Shown here piece by piece: positions 34,921 to 44,641 of a DNA stretch of 61,697 nt; positions within the stretch are counted from its first letter, which is position 1; each line of letters starts with the position of its first letter. The notes under the pieces were generated by a model that saw nothing but the letters and a program-made list of their open reading frames with translations, was not told the origin of the DNA and ran no database searches. Source of the DNA: Clostridia bacterium (lineage in GTDB: Bacteria; Bacillota; Clostridia; UBA1381); contig JAGBHE010000006.1 of NCBI GenBank assembly GCA_017935675.1, positions 1-61,697 on the forward strand. The letters are read 5' to 3'. Made by a program: the position numbers and the translations under genes.

Positions 34921-36447
34921 TTATGCTCTTTTCATTTTTTTCATAATAAATTCAATAAACTGCGTTCGCTCTGATTTATTAATCATAACAAACCATACAA
35001 ATACAAGATATATCATACCGACAACACAGCACACTCCGATAAATGCAAGAAGGTTAGGAATATGTACTGTCTGCTGAATAATATAGCAAAACAGCGATAC
35101 GATAATTGTTGTAAAAAACGGTTTAACCACACCGAGAAAATAGGTATACCATTTGCTGCCGGTAATATGCGCAGCATAAATCGGCGTAAACAGCAGGTTT
35201 TTACATGTCAGCACAATACCGCCTGCAATTGCGATGCCGAGCACCCCCATTTTAAGCGGACCGGCAAGCAAACATGCAAGTCCAAAGTTGACACAGCCCA
35301 TAATAAGCGTTACAAACGCCGGTATCTTCAGCTTAGCCATAGCAGTCTGTATGGAGGTAATTGCCTGCACAGAAAGATTAATAGGCAAATGCATTGTCAG
35401 TATTGACAGCACAAGCTGATATTTAGCAAAGCCCGGATTAATCCAAAGTGACAACAACGTGCCGCCCAAACCGCATAATATGCCGATAGGCAGCGACAAA
35501 ACAATGCCGGTGTATTTAACGGCGTTGTTTACATATGCCTTCATTTCGTCCATCTTACCCTGTGCAAACAGAGCGACTACCACAGGCACAAATATGGAGA
35601 TAATACTTCCGCTGAAGGTGCGGAGTATTGTCGGCAGCTGCAATACAACGGCATATTCTCCCGCTTCCCTGAGCGGAACAAAATGGTTCGACACGAATAA
35701 ATCTATCTGCAAAAACAGTATAACTCCGATTTCACTTATGGAAATCCATATGCCGGAGGATAAAATCTCACGCACACGATTATGCGGCTTAAACGAAATT
35801 TTCACATCAGGTATCAGACGCTTGAAAGCGAGTATCGATAGAATGAGCGCCACAGCCGCACCGACAAGCACACCTGCGCTGACAAACCAGATTTTAGGAC
35901 GGAAGCATAAGCAAAGTGATACCGTAACAGCTGTTTTAATCAAAATGTTAATAATATTTATTCCGCTTGTGTAAAACAGCTTGTTTTCGGAAAACGGACC
36001 GTCATTGAATGCGGAGGTGATGAACGTTATCAGGAACACAGCGATAAATATAACCTGAGTTTTCTGCACATCCTCCAAAAATCCGTCAGGAATATTTATA
36101 ATTTTATCAATAGCAAATACCGAGAGTATAAACGGCACCGAAAGCAATATACATACAATTGCAGTCGCGTACAACGTGGAGCTGAAATATTCCTGCGATT
36201 CCTGCAGACTTCCGCGCCGACGGGCTATTGAGAAAAACCTCCCGCTTATGGAGGTTATGGATACGGTTATAACCGTAAGGTAATTAATAAATTGCTGCGT
36301 CAGAGGTATAAGACCATAAGCCTCCGAGCCGATTGAATTCGTGAGATATGGGGTTATCCAAAATGATAACCCCATAGAAACTGCCATGCTTGCAATATTA
36401 AAAGTAAGATTAAGCGCGGATTTTTTTAAAGTACTTTCATGTTTCAT
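34921..36447 (-). CDS. Wzx-type polysaccharide flippase
   Basis: A 508-residue MOP-superfamily protein with 12-14 membrane helices, the N-terminus LTFNIASMAVSMGLSFWITPYLTNSIGSE (first helix and YGLIPL loop) being typical of oligosaccharide flippases. It would move undecaprenyl-linked repeat units across the membrane. Last gene of the ten-gene minus-strand operon; it starts 5 bases after the glycosylphosphotransferase stop, with GGAG about 13 bases upstream. Confidence 0.9.
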   Translation of the reverse strand: MKHESTLKKSALNLTFNIASMAVSMGLSFWITPYLTNSIGSEAYGLIPLTQQFINYLTVITVSITSISGRFFSIARRRGSLQESQEYFSSTLYATAIVCILLSVPFILSVFAIDKIINIPDGFLEDVQKTQVIFIAVFLITFITSAFNDGPFSENKLFYTSGINIINILIKTAVTVSLCLCFRPKIWFVSAGVLVGAAVALILSILAFKRLIPDVKISFKPHNRVREILSSGIWISISEIGVILFLQIDLFVSNHFVPLREAGEYAVVLQLPTILRTFSGSIISIFVPVVVALFAQGKMDEMKAYVNNAVKYTGIVLSLPIGILCGLGGTLLSLWINPGFAKYQLVLSILTMHLPINLSVQAITSIQTAMAKLKIPAFVTLIMGCVNFGLACLLAGPLKMGVLGIAIAGGIVLTCKNLLFTPIYAAHITGSKWYTYFLGVVKPFFTTIIVSLFCYIIQQTVHIPNLLAFIGVCCVVGMIYLVFVWFVMINKSERTQFIEFIMKKMKRA

Positions 36448-36452
36448 GATTA

Positions 36453-37931
36453 TTATACGATCTCCATTTGTTTTTCGGCATTTCCATCGTTCATCTCCGC
36501 GCCGTCCTCTTTTTTGCCGAACAAACCGCGTTCCTCAGGTGTTTCCATGTTCCTGTCCAATATGCGGTACTGATTATCCTGCACACCTTCGGCGGCAGTT
36601 TTCATAAACATTATCTTAAGCGTCAAAAACATAATCTTAACGTCAAGCATAAACGAATAGTCCCGGATATATAGCATATCAAACAGTGCTCTGTCCTGCG
36701 CACTTGTGTCATACCGCGCATATACATGCGACATACCTGTTATACCCGCCTTGACGAAAAAACGCTTGTCGTAATCCGGAATTTCCTTTTCAAACTGCTC
36801 AATAAAGGTCCGCCGTTCGGGACGCGGCCCGACTACCGACATACTGCCCTCAAGAACATTCAAAAGCTGCGGCAGCTCATCAAGACGTGTTGCACGGAGA
36901 ATTTTTCCGACACGTGTGATACGCGGGTCACCATAAGTGGCAAGCACAGGTCCCGTATTCTTCTCTGCGTCATTTATCATGCTGCGAAATTTATAAATAT
37001 AAAATGGCTTCTTATTGAGTGTAAGACGCTCTTGCTTGTAAAAAACAGGTCCCGGCGAATCAAGCTTTACCGCGATTGCACACACAAGCATCACCGGTGC
37101 AGCGACTACTGAGCCGACAAGTGCAAAAGCTATATCCACAGCGCGTTTGCAGAATCGTTCAAAATTGGTAAGCCCGAACTTTTTGATTTTCAGTGCAGGA
37201 GTATCGTCAAACTCCATCAGTGTTGATTTCATAACAACTGAGTTATACAGTTCCGGCATCAGATATAAATCCTTACCCATCGTTACCGCACTCGACACGA
37301 ATTTCCGGCGCGCTTTTTCCTCTATACTCGGCGATACGAAAATATTATTGTACTTCGGATACATTGTTTCGATAATTTGATCAACCTCTTCGGGATTATC
37401 ATCATTTACCATTATGTACCATGCATCGTATACCGACAGCGCAGAGTATTTAATTTTCTTTGCAAAGGCATTTTCACGTGAGCTGTCGTCAAGCACGAGC
37501 AGCTTAACATTGCCCTCAAATGACTTGATTACCTTTACATAAAGTTTCTTTTCTAAATAAATGCATACTGACAGCACAGCCGCCATGAACACAGCGTTAG
37601 CGCATGAAAGCCATTGAATGTGATGCAGTATAATCAAATCTCTGACAGCAGTAATAACAATGCAGCCGCACATGGCTACAATATTTGAAAGAGCCACCGA
37701 CAACTTCAGCTCGTACCTGTCACGAATAATTGAGGAATACAAATCATATGCCCACATGATGAACAGTGTAAGACATATATATACAGCTATCTGCACATAA
37801 TCCACAGAATAAGACAAGTCAATAAGATGTATCAGCCTGAATCCGACAAGGCCCGAGCATATCATCATGAAGATATCAAACATCACTACAATGAAATCCA
37901 GCAATGCATTTTTATAAATCTTTACATTCAA
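36453..37931 (-). CDS. Polyprenyl glycosylphosphotransferase (initiating sugar transferase)
   Basis: A 492-residue enzyme that loads the first sugar-phosphate onto undecaprenyl phosphate. Four N-terminal helices and a CoA-binding-like central region precede the catalytic C-terminus (about 265-460), with a helix ([21 protein letters not shown]), [18 protein letters not shown] and SVVGPRPE. The C-terminal 35 residues are polar and variable. The start is a TTG (37931) 9 bases after AGGGGA; an ATG there is out of frame. Starts polymer synthesis for this cluster. Confidence 0.93.
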   Translation of the reverse strand: MNVKIYKNALLDFIVVMFDIFMMICSGLVGFRLIHLIDLSYSVDYVQIAVYICLTLFIMWAYDLYSSIIRDRYELKLSVALSNIVAMCGCIVITAVRDLIILHHIQWLSCANAVFMAAVLSVCIYLEKKLYVKVIKSFEGNVKLLVLDDSSRENAFAKKIKYSALSVYDAWYIMVNDDNPEEVDQIIETMYPKYNNIFVSPSIEEKARRKFVSSAVTMGKDLYLMPELYNSVVMKSTLMEFDDTPALKIKKFGLTNFERFCKRAVDIAFALVGSVVAAPVMLVCAIAVKLDSPGPVFYKQERLTLNKKPFYIYKFRSMINDAEKNTGPVLATYGDPRITRVGKILRATRLDELPQLLNVLEGSMSVVGPRPERRTFIEQFEKEIPDYDKRFFVKAGITGMSHVYARYDTSAQDRALFDMLYIRDYSFMLDVKIMFLTLKIMFMKTAAEGVQDNQYRILDRNMETPEERGLFGKKEDGAEMNDGNAEKQMEIV

Positions 37932-37951
37932 AAGTTATGTTCCCCTCTCAT

Positions 37952-38818
37952 TCAGTATTCCAACGCTTTCAGCGTTATCACAACAACCTCCGGCATGTTA
38001 AATATCCGCCTGGGCTTGTTATTGTTTTCAAGCCCGCCGCTTATAACGGCTTTCACTCCGTCAACGTTATAATATCCGCGTCTGAATTCAGAGCTTCCTG
38101 TTTTCTCTTCAAGAATTCTTTCGCGTATTTTAGGGATATTCACCTGGCCGCCGTGCAAATGCCCGGACAGTATTAAGTCATAAGGCTGACGCGCCGCGTT
38201 ATGCAGAAGATTGCCCCTGTGAAACACAAGCACGTTAAACAGCGACTTCTGTTCCTTCGTCAGCTTCGAGTAGATTCCTTCCAGCTGTGCGTTCAGATAT
38301 TCTATTCTCATATCATCATCGGCATACACAACATCCTGATAACCGGTGATAGTTATTTTCCCGTCCTTTATGGGCACTTCAGCTGACTTCATATTAAGAT
38401 TGATTGCTCCGAGTGATTCCATATTTTTTAAAAATTTATCTTCGCCCGATTCAAGCCATCGTTCGTGATTACCTGAAACAAAGTAAACCGGCGCAAGCTT
38501 CACAAGTCCGCTCATAAGAGCATTTGCATTTGTAAAATCCGTATCGTTCATATTGATATAGTCACCGGCAATTACAATGACGTCCGGCATCGCCTTTTTG
38601 ATTTTGTCTAAAATCTTAGGATAATTATCTGAATTGTGGTAATCCGCTATAACAGCAATTTTTCCGCCGTTCTCCGCGGATGTCAGTTTTTTTGATACAA
38701 TGGTGTAATTTGTTGTCTTTACATATGTGTCGGTATAATATAGGTATCCGGCAATACAGCCTGCACACACGGCTGCAAATAATATAACAGTACCTATAAA
38801 TTTAAAAAACTTCGCCAT
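37952..38818 (-). CDS. Membrane-anchored metallophosphoesterase (YkuE-like)
   Basis: A 288-residue protein with one N-terminal membrane helix (about 7-28) and a phosphoesterase domain presumably facing outside. The metal motifs are all present: DYH (about 59-61), GDYIN, GNHE, FHRGN and GHLHGGQ. Related proteins act on lipid or nucleotide phosphates. Its place inside the polysaccharide operon suggests action on an undecaprenyl or polymer phosphate, but that is inference. AGGGGG precedes the ATG. Confidence 0.85.
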   Translation of the reverse strand: MAKFFKFIGTVILFAAVCAGCIAGYLYYTDTYVKTTNYTIVSKKLTSAENGGKIAVIADYHNSDNYPKILDKIKKAMPDVIVIAGDYINMNDTDFTNANALMSGLVKLAPVYFVSGNHERWLESGEDKFLKNMESLGAINLNMKSAEVPIKDGKITITGYQDVVYADDDMRIEYLNAQLEGIYSKLTKEQKSLFNVLVFHRGNLLHNAARQPYDLILSGHLHGGQVNIPKIRERILEEKTGSSEFRRGYYNVDGVKAVISGGLENNNKPRRIFNMPEVVVITLKALEY

Positions 38819-38829
38819 GTTATTACCCC

Positions 38830-39810
38830 CTATTTGTCAGTATCTCTTTGAAACCGCCCATAATAACGTCTGATAATCCACATCGCTTGTTTATTTCCCA
38901 AAAGAAGTATTCCGAGTATTATCAATCTCTGATACATTGCTTCCGGAGCTCTCAGTGCGAGATGCAATAAATGCTTGAAATCCTTTCTCGACAGGATTTC
39001 AGAATAATCGCTGTCAAATGATGTGAGCTGTGTACATATATCCAGCACGCCCATTCTCGCTAAAATGTATTTAAAATCGTCCTGCGCCGTCATATCGTAT
39101 AACCGGCACAGCTTTCGCATTTTATCCATTGAAAATGCATGCGAATGGCTGTCCTTATTCTGATAATAATAATACAGCATCTCGTTAACAAATACAATCT
39201 TGGTAAGATACTTTACCGTGAGAATATTAAAATACATATCCTCTGAATAAACAAGCTCATTATCAGCAAACAAAATACCGTTTTTGCTGAGGAATGATTT
39301 TCGGAACATCTTATTGCAGCAACCGTGACTATGCAGGTATGTGAAGAAAAAATCATTCATATATTTCAGCCTGTCAGTTACTACTACCGTTCCATCATAC
39401 GGTTTTAATTCCTCCTTATGTCTGCCATGGCTCTGAATGAGCCATGAATTGCATTGACATATATCCGCATCACCTATTCTGTTATAAAGTGTTTCATACA
39501 TCACATTTGATATTTTATCATCGCTGTCAACAAATCCGATGTATTCGCCGCGCGCCATGTCCAGTCCGATATTCCGGGCCAAGCCCTGCCCGACATGCTT
39601 AAGTCCGACTATGCGCACATTGTCATATTTATCATCATATTCAGTCATAATATTATAGGAATTATCCTCTGACCCGTCATCAAGCACAATTATTTCAATT
39701 CCGTCCAGCGTCTGCGCAAGAACGGAATCAAGACATCGTCTTAGAGTCTTTTCACTGTTATAGACAGGTATTATGACCGAAATTTTTATTTTATTATTTT
39801 TTTCAGACAT
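38830..39810 (-). CDS. Glycosyltransferase family 2
   Basis: A 326-residue GT-A fold enzyme: VIIPVYNSEKTLRRCLDSVL, nucleotide-sugar loop DDGSEDNS, then GLARNIGLDMARGEYIGFVD with the DSDD metal motif and EDMYFNI. No membrane helix, so cytosolic, adding one sugar to the lipid-linked unit. ATG with GGAGGG 9 bases upstream; overlaps the pyruvyl transferase by 25 bases. Confidence 0.92.
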   Translation of the reverse strand: MSEKNNKIKISVIIPVYNSEKTLRRCLDSVLAQTLDGIEIIVLDDGSEDNSYNIMTEYDDKYDNVRIVGLKHVGQGLARNIGLDMARGEYIGFVDSDDKISNVMYETLYNRIGDADICQCNSWLIQSHGRHKEELKPYDGTVVVTDRLKYMNDFFFTYLHSHGCCNKMFRKSFLSKNGILFADNELVYSEDMYFNILTVKYLTKIVFVNEMLYYYYQNKDSHSHAFSMDKMRKLCRLYDMTAQDDFKYILARMGVLDICTQLTSFDSDYSEILSRKDFKHLLHLALRAPEAMYQRLIILGILLLGNKQAMWIIRRYYGRFQRDTDK

Positions 39811-40817
39811 TCACTATGCCCTCCAGCTTCATTTTTTATCCGCGTAATAAAACTTTCGTCAAATGCCGCCGCGCCGTCAAGCTCTTCCAGTAATTGCTCC
39901 GAATCTATATCATCTATCCCGAAAATTTTGCCGGTAAAACCGATTCCCCTCAGCGCGTTTACGGTTTTCTCGGAATATGCTATCGAAACAAGCGGTATTC
40001 CGAGTCTTATCGCCATAATACTCATATGGAACCGCGTGCCGATTACGCCTGAACAGCGCTTTAAATTATAAACTATATTGTCACCGTTGCCGGCATGTGC
40101 GATAATCTCCGCACTGTCGGCATGCTTCATAATTGATAATATAGTATGCGCGGCACATAAATCATTTTCATGCTCCATATCAAATGCAAAGAGCAGCACA
40201 CGTTTACCCGTTTTTTCTATGAATTTATCCGCTGTTTCGGCCATGGTGCGGTAATAATGCATATTGGATGATAAAATGTTTTTATACGCCGATATTCCAA
40301 GATGTCCTTCACATTCAACATTCGGAATCCATTCGTCAGGCATCGAAAAAACAATATCCGGGCAATAAAAACCCTGTACGCCCATAGCATTGTTCTTAAC
40401 AAATTCATATGACGGCATATCTCTTACAGAAATAAAGTCATACGACCGAAGCTTCCATGTTATAAGTTTTTTTCTTAAAATACCTTCGTATGGACCTATG
40501 TTGCACCCTACAGCAGCCGTTTTTATGCCCTTCAGCATTCTGCGGCGCTCAAGCTCCTCTTTTATGAAATATATTACGGAAATCAATCCGCTTACTATAA
40601 TAAATCCGCTGCCCGTAACAGTAAGCCCAAAATCAAAGTCGATATTGTCATCCGGGTTCAGACGATGTATGTTCGGCTCGTTTTCAAATGGTATAAACAA
40701 TTCTTCTCTCGGCACATTCAGGTAAAAATCGTGCTCCCGCATACTATGCGCTATTACCCGAAACATCATATCATCACCGAAATTCCTGTCAAAGTATCCG
40801 TTTAAGTAAATATTCAT
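39786..40817 (-). CDS. Polysaccharide pyruvyl transferase family protein
   Basis: A 343-residue protein of the PF04230 family (CsaB/WcaK/AmsJ). Marks are the N-terminal NGYFDRNFGDDMMFRVI, TGSGFIIVSG, and the C-terminal GVIGTRFHMSIMAIRLGIP with SIAYSEKT. These enzymes transfer pyruvate from phosphoenolpyruvate to form ketal groups on sugars. CsaB-type pyruvylation makes the wall polymer recognised by SLH domains, which fits the SLH genes on both sides of this operon. Start ATG 40817 is set by the family N-terminus; an in-frame TTG 15 bases earlier is possible and no clear ribosome binding site favours either. Confidence 0.88.
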   Translation of the reverse strand: MNIYLNGYFDRNFGDDMMFRVIAHSMREHDFYLNVPREELFIPFENEPNIHRLNPDDNIDFDFGLTVTGSGFIIVSGLISVIYFIKEELERRRMLKGIKTAAVGCNIGPYEGILRKKLITWKLRSYDFISVRDMPSYEFVKNNAMGVQGFYCPDIVFSMPDEWIPNVECEGHLGISAYKNILSSNMHYYRTMAETADKFIEKTGKRVLLFAFDMEHENDLCAAHTILSIMKHADSAEIIAHAGNGDNIVYNLKRCSGVIGTRFHMSIMAIRLGIPLVSIAYSEKTVNALRGIGFTGKIFGIDDIDSEQLLEELDGAAAFDESFITRIKNEAGGHSECLKKIIK

Positions 40818-40845
40818 AGACTGTCTGCGCAAAATGGGCAGGACA

Positions 40846-42234
40846 TTACTCCCCTTCCTCCGCTTCGGATTTCTTCTTATTTTTCTTTGTCAGCATCACG
40901 ATTTCATATGTGACAGCCGCAACACATGCTGTAAGTATGCTTATAACAACAATTATTGCACGGAACAAATCTTCGGGGTTATTGCCGTTTGTTGTTATAT
41001 TAGTAAGCATATTTATGTTGCTCGTCAGCTGGTGACGCTTGTAATCATCCATAAACGTGTATGTAATATCATACAGTGCGCTTACACTGTCAACGACCTC
41101 TGAAATTTCGTTTTCAACCCTTTTGGTCATCTCCCCTTGGTTTATACCGTCAGGAACCGGGCTGCTGAAAATATTGCATATGCTGCCATAATAATCTCCG
41201 TCTATAACGAACTCGCCTGCACTCACACCGTCAACAACGTAGTTATTGATTAATTGGTCATACGTTGCAGCCTCAAAAGGCGGATGATCGTCATTGCGCT
41301 CATACACATCATAAGCGTGATACTTATCATCATCATCGTCACCTTCACCGTAGGAGCTCGGTACAGCTTTATTCGCCTCAACAAATTGATCCATAAGGTT
41401 CATAGCCGTGGTAGAATTACGCCATTTTGAATCAGATGACAGGAGCGCCTGCTCCCTTTTGTACTGATACGTCTTTAACAGAACCTCATTGTTTTTCGTT
41501 ATATGGCCGCTAAGTATCTGCGAAAATATAGTCGGCAAGGTATAATTTTTAATCTCGCTGTAAAATCTCGACATATTGCTGAACGTGTAACCTGTACGCG
41601 GCGAACGAAAATCGGGATCTGACGCGGCATTGCTGTCAAAATACGATGTACAGTCCTCTACCGCCGTATTGATAATCTCAACCGTCTCAAGATAGTCATG
41701 TTTAACATCAACGGTATCGAATTTAATCTCCGGCAGCGAATATGTTGAAAGATATGTATTCGAATAATATTTGGTGTACGTAGTAAGTATAGCGTCAGCT
41801 ATATCGCGTGCATATTCGGGCGGCTTGTCGCTGTCCGCCGTGTAAGACAAAGTATACTCCTGCGGATAATAGGCAAATTCTTCGCCCTCCTTTTGCTTAG
41901 CTTCCTTCAGTTCCTGTATATCCTTGGGAACAATACCGATAACAGTGCATTTTGAACGTATATCCTCAACATTTTCGTTTATACCCAGCTTTTGAATTGC
42001 CTCCGATACTATACGCGGTGAAATTATTTCGTAAACATCCAGCTTTGCACCCTGATTCAGATAGCCGCTGTCTGTGTTAAGCTCCGAAAATTTGATAACC
42101 ACCTGTGCTGTGTACGTCTGCGTTTTGTCCACAAAAAAGAATCCGCACAGCGATACTGCCACAACAAATATAAGCACAAACCACTTGTGTTTTAATATAT
42201 AGCCAATTAAATCATAAATCGTAAATTTTGTCAT
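40846..42234 (-). CDS. Wzz-type chain-length determinant protein
   Basis: A 462-residue polysaccharide co-polymerase. Helix 1 (about 15-35) and helix 2 (about 425-450) bracket a long external domain beginning TYTAQVVIKFSE, standard for Wzz/CapA proteins. No kinase domain is attached. It sets polymer length with the Wzy polymerase. Its ATG overlaps the stop of the upstream glycosyltransferase-Wzz-like fusion, so the two are translated together. Confidence 0.9.
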   Translation of the reverse strand: MTKFTIYDLIGYILKHKWFVLIFVVAVSLCGFFFVDKTQTYTAQVVIKFSELNTDSGYLNQGAKLDVYEIISPRIVSEAIQKLGINENVEDIRSKCTVIGIVPKDIQELKEAKQKEGEEFAYYPQEYTLSYTADSDKPPEYARDIADAILTTYTKYYSNTYLSTYSLPEIKFDTVDVKHDYLETVEIINTAVEDCTSYFDSNAASDPDFRSPRTGYTFSNMSRFYSEIKNYTLPTIFSQILSGHITKNNEVLLKTYQYKREQALLSSDSKWRNSTTAMNLMDQFVEANKAVPSSYGEGDDDDDKYHAYDVYERNDDHPPFEAATYDQLINNYVVDGVSAGEFVIDGDYYGSICNIFSSPVPDGINQGEMTKRVENEISEVVDSVSALYDITYTFMDDYKRHQLTSNINMLTNITTNGNNPEDLFRAIIVVISILTACVAAVTYEIVMLTKKNKKKSEAEEGE

Positions 42235-44636
42235 TTTTCAGCACCGCCTTTTTCCCCGCGTTTGATCATTGCGAGCTTAACACGTATTATAGTTTCAAAC
42301 CACATAAATACCGTAACAGCTATGCACATTAAAAGAGCAACACTCAGAGCATACATCGGTGAAAACAAATTCCATAACGTTTTTTCGGGTATAATGAATT
42401 CGAGATAACTCATAGTTTTCGAATTAATGTACTCATTATCCGTCTCAATCGCTATTTTTGAAATCATCTCAAGCTGATCGCACATCTTAACGATCATTTC
42501 GTCCGCTGAATTCTTTATCCGGTCGTATTCCGCGCCTTCAAGAAATCTGTCGTTAATATTTGATTTAATCTTTTCAAGGTCACAGATTTTTGCCTCGTAG
42601 TTCTCAGCAAGGGTTCCGGCTTTATACGCATCGTTTGTAAGGTAATCAATACCTGTCATGGTTCTGTTCATGTAGAAATGATTATCCTCATCAATAGACG
42701 GTATAAACGCTACACCCGTAATATACGGCTCATATCTTTGTATTGCTGTTACACGGAAATCATGCGCCAGCTGCTGCTTTTTCTTTTGCTTTAAAAGGGT
42801 GTCTATCTTGTAATTAAGCTTGTTTGTATAAGCAATTTTGTTCTTTGCCAATCCCGACTGTGAAACAAACCCCTTATACTCCTCCAGCGTGTTATTCTTA
42901 AAGTTTTGAATCATCTTTTGAATATTAGTAAACGTCTGGTCAGTGCATGATGCACGGTACGAGCCGTTTTCATTGGCGCGCGCCGTTATAAATTGCTGTA
43001 TACTTTCAAGCTCCCTTTGAAACCATTCACCTATCTCGACATATTCCAGATCTTCCAAATCAATTTCATCACGGCTGAATTTAAGCACACTGTTTTTCTC
43101 GGTATAATTTGTGAAAAACATATCCGAATACGCTTCACTTATGTAGTGCAGCATATCAAACGCCTCATTTTTTGCAAACTTATCCTTCTGATTGTATGTC
43201 ACGGAATACTCATTCGTGATATAGTAAAAGTCCTTGCCGTCCGCTGTTGCGTTAACCGCACGTGAAATTATATTACTGTCATTGAGAGCGAACACGGCAA
43301 TTCTGTCCTGAAGCTCCCTGACCGACATATTGCTGACATTATATTTGTCAATAACATCGCCCAAAACCTCCTTGGACTTAGCTTCGAATATATCAAACCA
43401 TGTTCCGTCCGGATAAAGTCCCTTCGCCGCCTCGCTGTAATTGCAGCGGAGAATCATAGTCTGTTCCTTTGACAGTATCACCAGGTTCACAGCGAGCATA
43501 ATAATAAACACAGCCATGGTTAAGCTTATTATTTTCTTGAAATTCTTTTTAAACGACCGGACAAAAATAGTATTGGCAACGTACTGCAGCATGTGCTGGC
43601 TGTCAAGAAGATTTATATTTTCCGCAAGCTCACGCGTCTGTTTCGTTATAATATCCTCCGGCAGCTCGTTCTTCGGTTTTCCCTCATTTCGTCCGCGTTT
43701 TCTTATTATGCTGTACAAAATTACCGGATGCGGCAGCAGCTTCACGATCAATTTTTGCTTTCTTGTGAGCGTGCATTTGTTCATGCCCTTTATAGCTTTG
43801 CGGAAGTATTCGTTTGACACCGCATGTTTAAATGCATTATAGCCACTGTTAACGTCATTATATATAATGTCGTAAAAGAAACGGAACGCACGCGTTTTCA
43901 TTTCAAAATCATATTTATGACCGTACCATTCGGAAATGTTCTCCATAAACTTCTGGCAGCGCGGCGCGAGATCGGCTTTGACTGAATTGGTTTCCGAATT
44001 TTCACGTTGAACATATACCACAAGCTGCTCATTAACTATGGAAATCTTGCCCATGGTCTTTAGTATTTTAGCAAAAAAGTATGAATCCTCTGCGAATATC
44101 TCCTCTCGCTTTTCAAACTTCACTTCCGTGGACAAAAGGAACGCCCTTCTGTACAGCTTGTTGTCGGTAGACTCGCCCATATCAATTAAGCCAAGAAAAT
44201 ATTTAGCTATCCTGTCCGGAGCGTTTACCTGTTCATTGGATGGCAGATTAAACAGTGCTCCCTCACTGTGCGAAGCAAATTCACGGTGCATGTTGCACAC
44301 AACCGCGTCACAGTCCCCGGACGCGTTATACATCTTTTGAATAGCATCAGGCTCCATATAATCGTCACCGTCAAAGAATATGATCCAGTCACCTGACGCC
44401 ATATCTAAGCCCATGTTTCTTGCCGAGTCCGGACCTCCGTTTTCCTTTGTAACAACCATAATACGTTTATCCGCCGCCGCAAATCTGTTAATTATTTCAA
44501 GCGACCGGTCTGTTGAACCATCATTAACAACAATAATTTCAATGTCTTTGAGCGTCTGCTCCGTAATACTTTTAAGCGCATGCTCAATATAATTTTCAAG
44601 GTTATAAACCGGTACAACTATACTGACTTTTGGCAT
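42231..44636 (-). CDS. Glycosyltransferase 2 fused to Wzz-like membrane domain
   Basis: An 801-residue two-part protein. Residues 1 to about 320 form a GT2 enzyme (IVVPVYNLENYIEHALKS, NDGSTDRS, DSARNMGLDMASGDWIIF, FDGDDYMEP, FAEDSYFF). A helix (about 363-385) then leads to an external, largely helical domain of about 375 residues with coiled-coil character, ending in a second helix (about 759-781) and a short basic tail. The two-helix topology and position next to Wzz suggest a Wzz-like co-polymerase half, though the external domain lacks an obvious Wzz signature. The start ATG 44636 follows GAGGAG; an upstream GTG abuts that site. The fusion would tether sugar addition to chain-length control. 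Confidence 0.82.
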   Translation of the reverse strand: MPKVSIVVPVYNLENYIEHALKSITEQTLKDIEIIVVNDGSTDRSLEIINRFAAADKRIMVVTKENGGPDSARNMGLDMASGDWIIFFDGDDYMEPDAIQKMYNASGDCDAVVCNMHREFASHSEGALFNLPSNEQVNAPDRIAKYFLGLIDMGESTDNKLYRRAFLLSTEVKFEKREEIFAEDSYFFAKILKTMGKISIVNEQLVVYVQRENSETNSVKADLAPRCQKFMENISEWYGHKYDFEMKTRAFRFFYDIIYNDVNSGYNAFKHAVSNEYFRKAIKGMNKCTLTRKQKLIVKLLPHPVILYSIIRKRGRNEGKPKNELPEDIITKQTRELAENINLLDSQHMLQYVANTIFVRSFKKNFKKIISLTMAVFIIMLAVNLVILSKEQTMILRCNYSEAAKGLYPDGTWFDIFEAKSKEVLGDVIDKYNVSNMSVRELQDRIAVFALNDSNIISRAVNATADGKDFYYITNEYSVTYNQKDKFAKNEAFDMLHYISEAYSDMFFTNYTEKNSVLKFSRDEIDLEDLEYVEIGEWFQRELESIQQFITARANENGSYRASCTDQTFTNIQKMIQNFKNNTLEEYKGFVSQSGLAKNKIAYTNKLNYKIDTLLKQKKKQQLAHDFRVTAIQRYEPYITGVAFIPSIDEDNHFYMNRTMTGIDYLTNDAYKAGTLAENYEAKICDLEKIKSNINDRFLEGAEYDRIKNSADEMIVKMCDQLEMISKIAIETDNEYINSKTMSYLEFIIPEKTLWNLFSPMYALSVALLMCIAVTVFMWFETIIRVKLAMIKRGEKGGAEK

Positions 44637-44641
44637 GTTTT

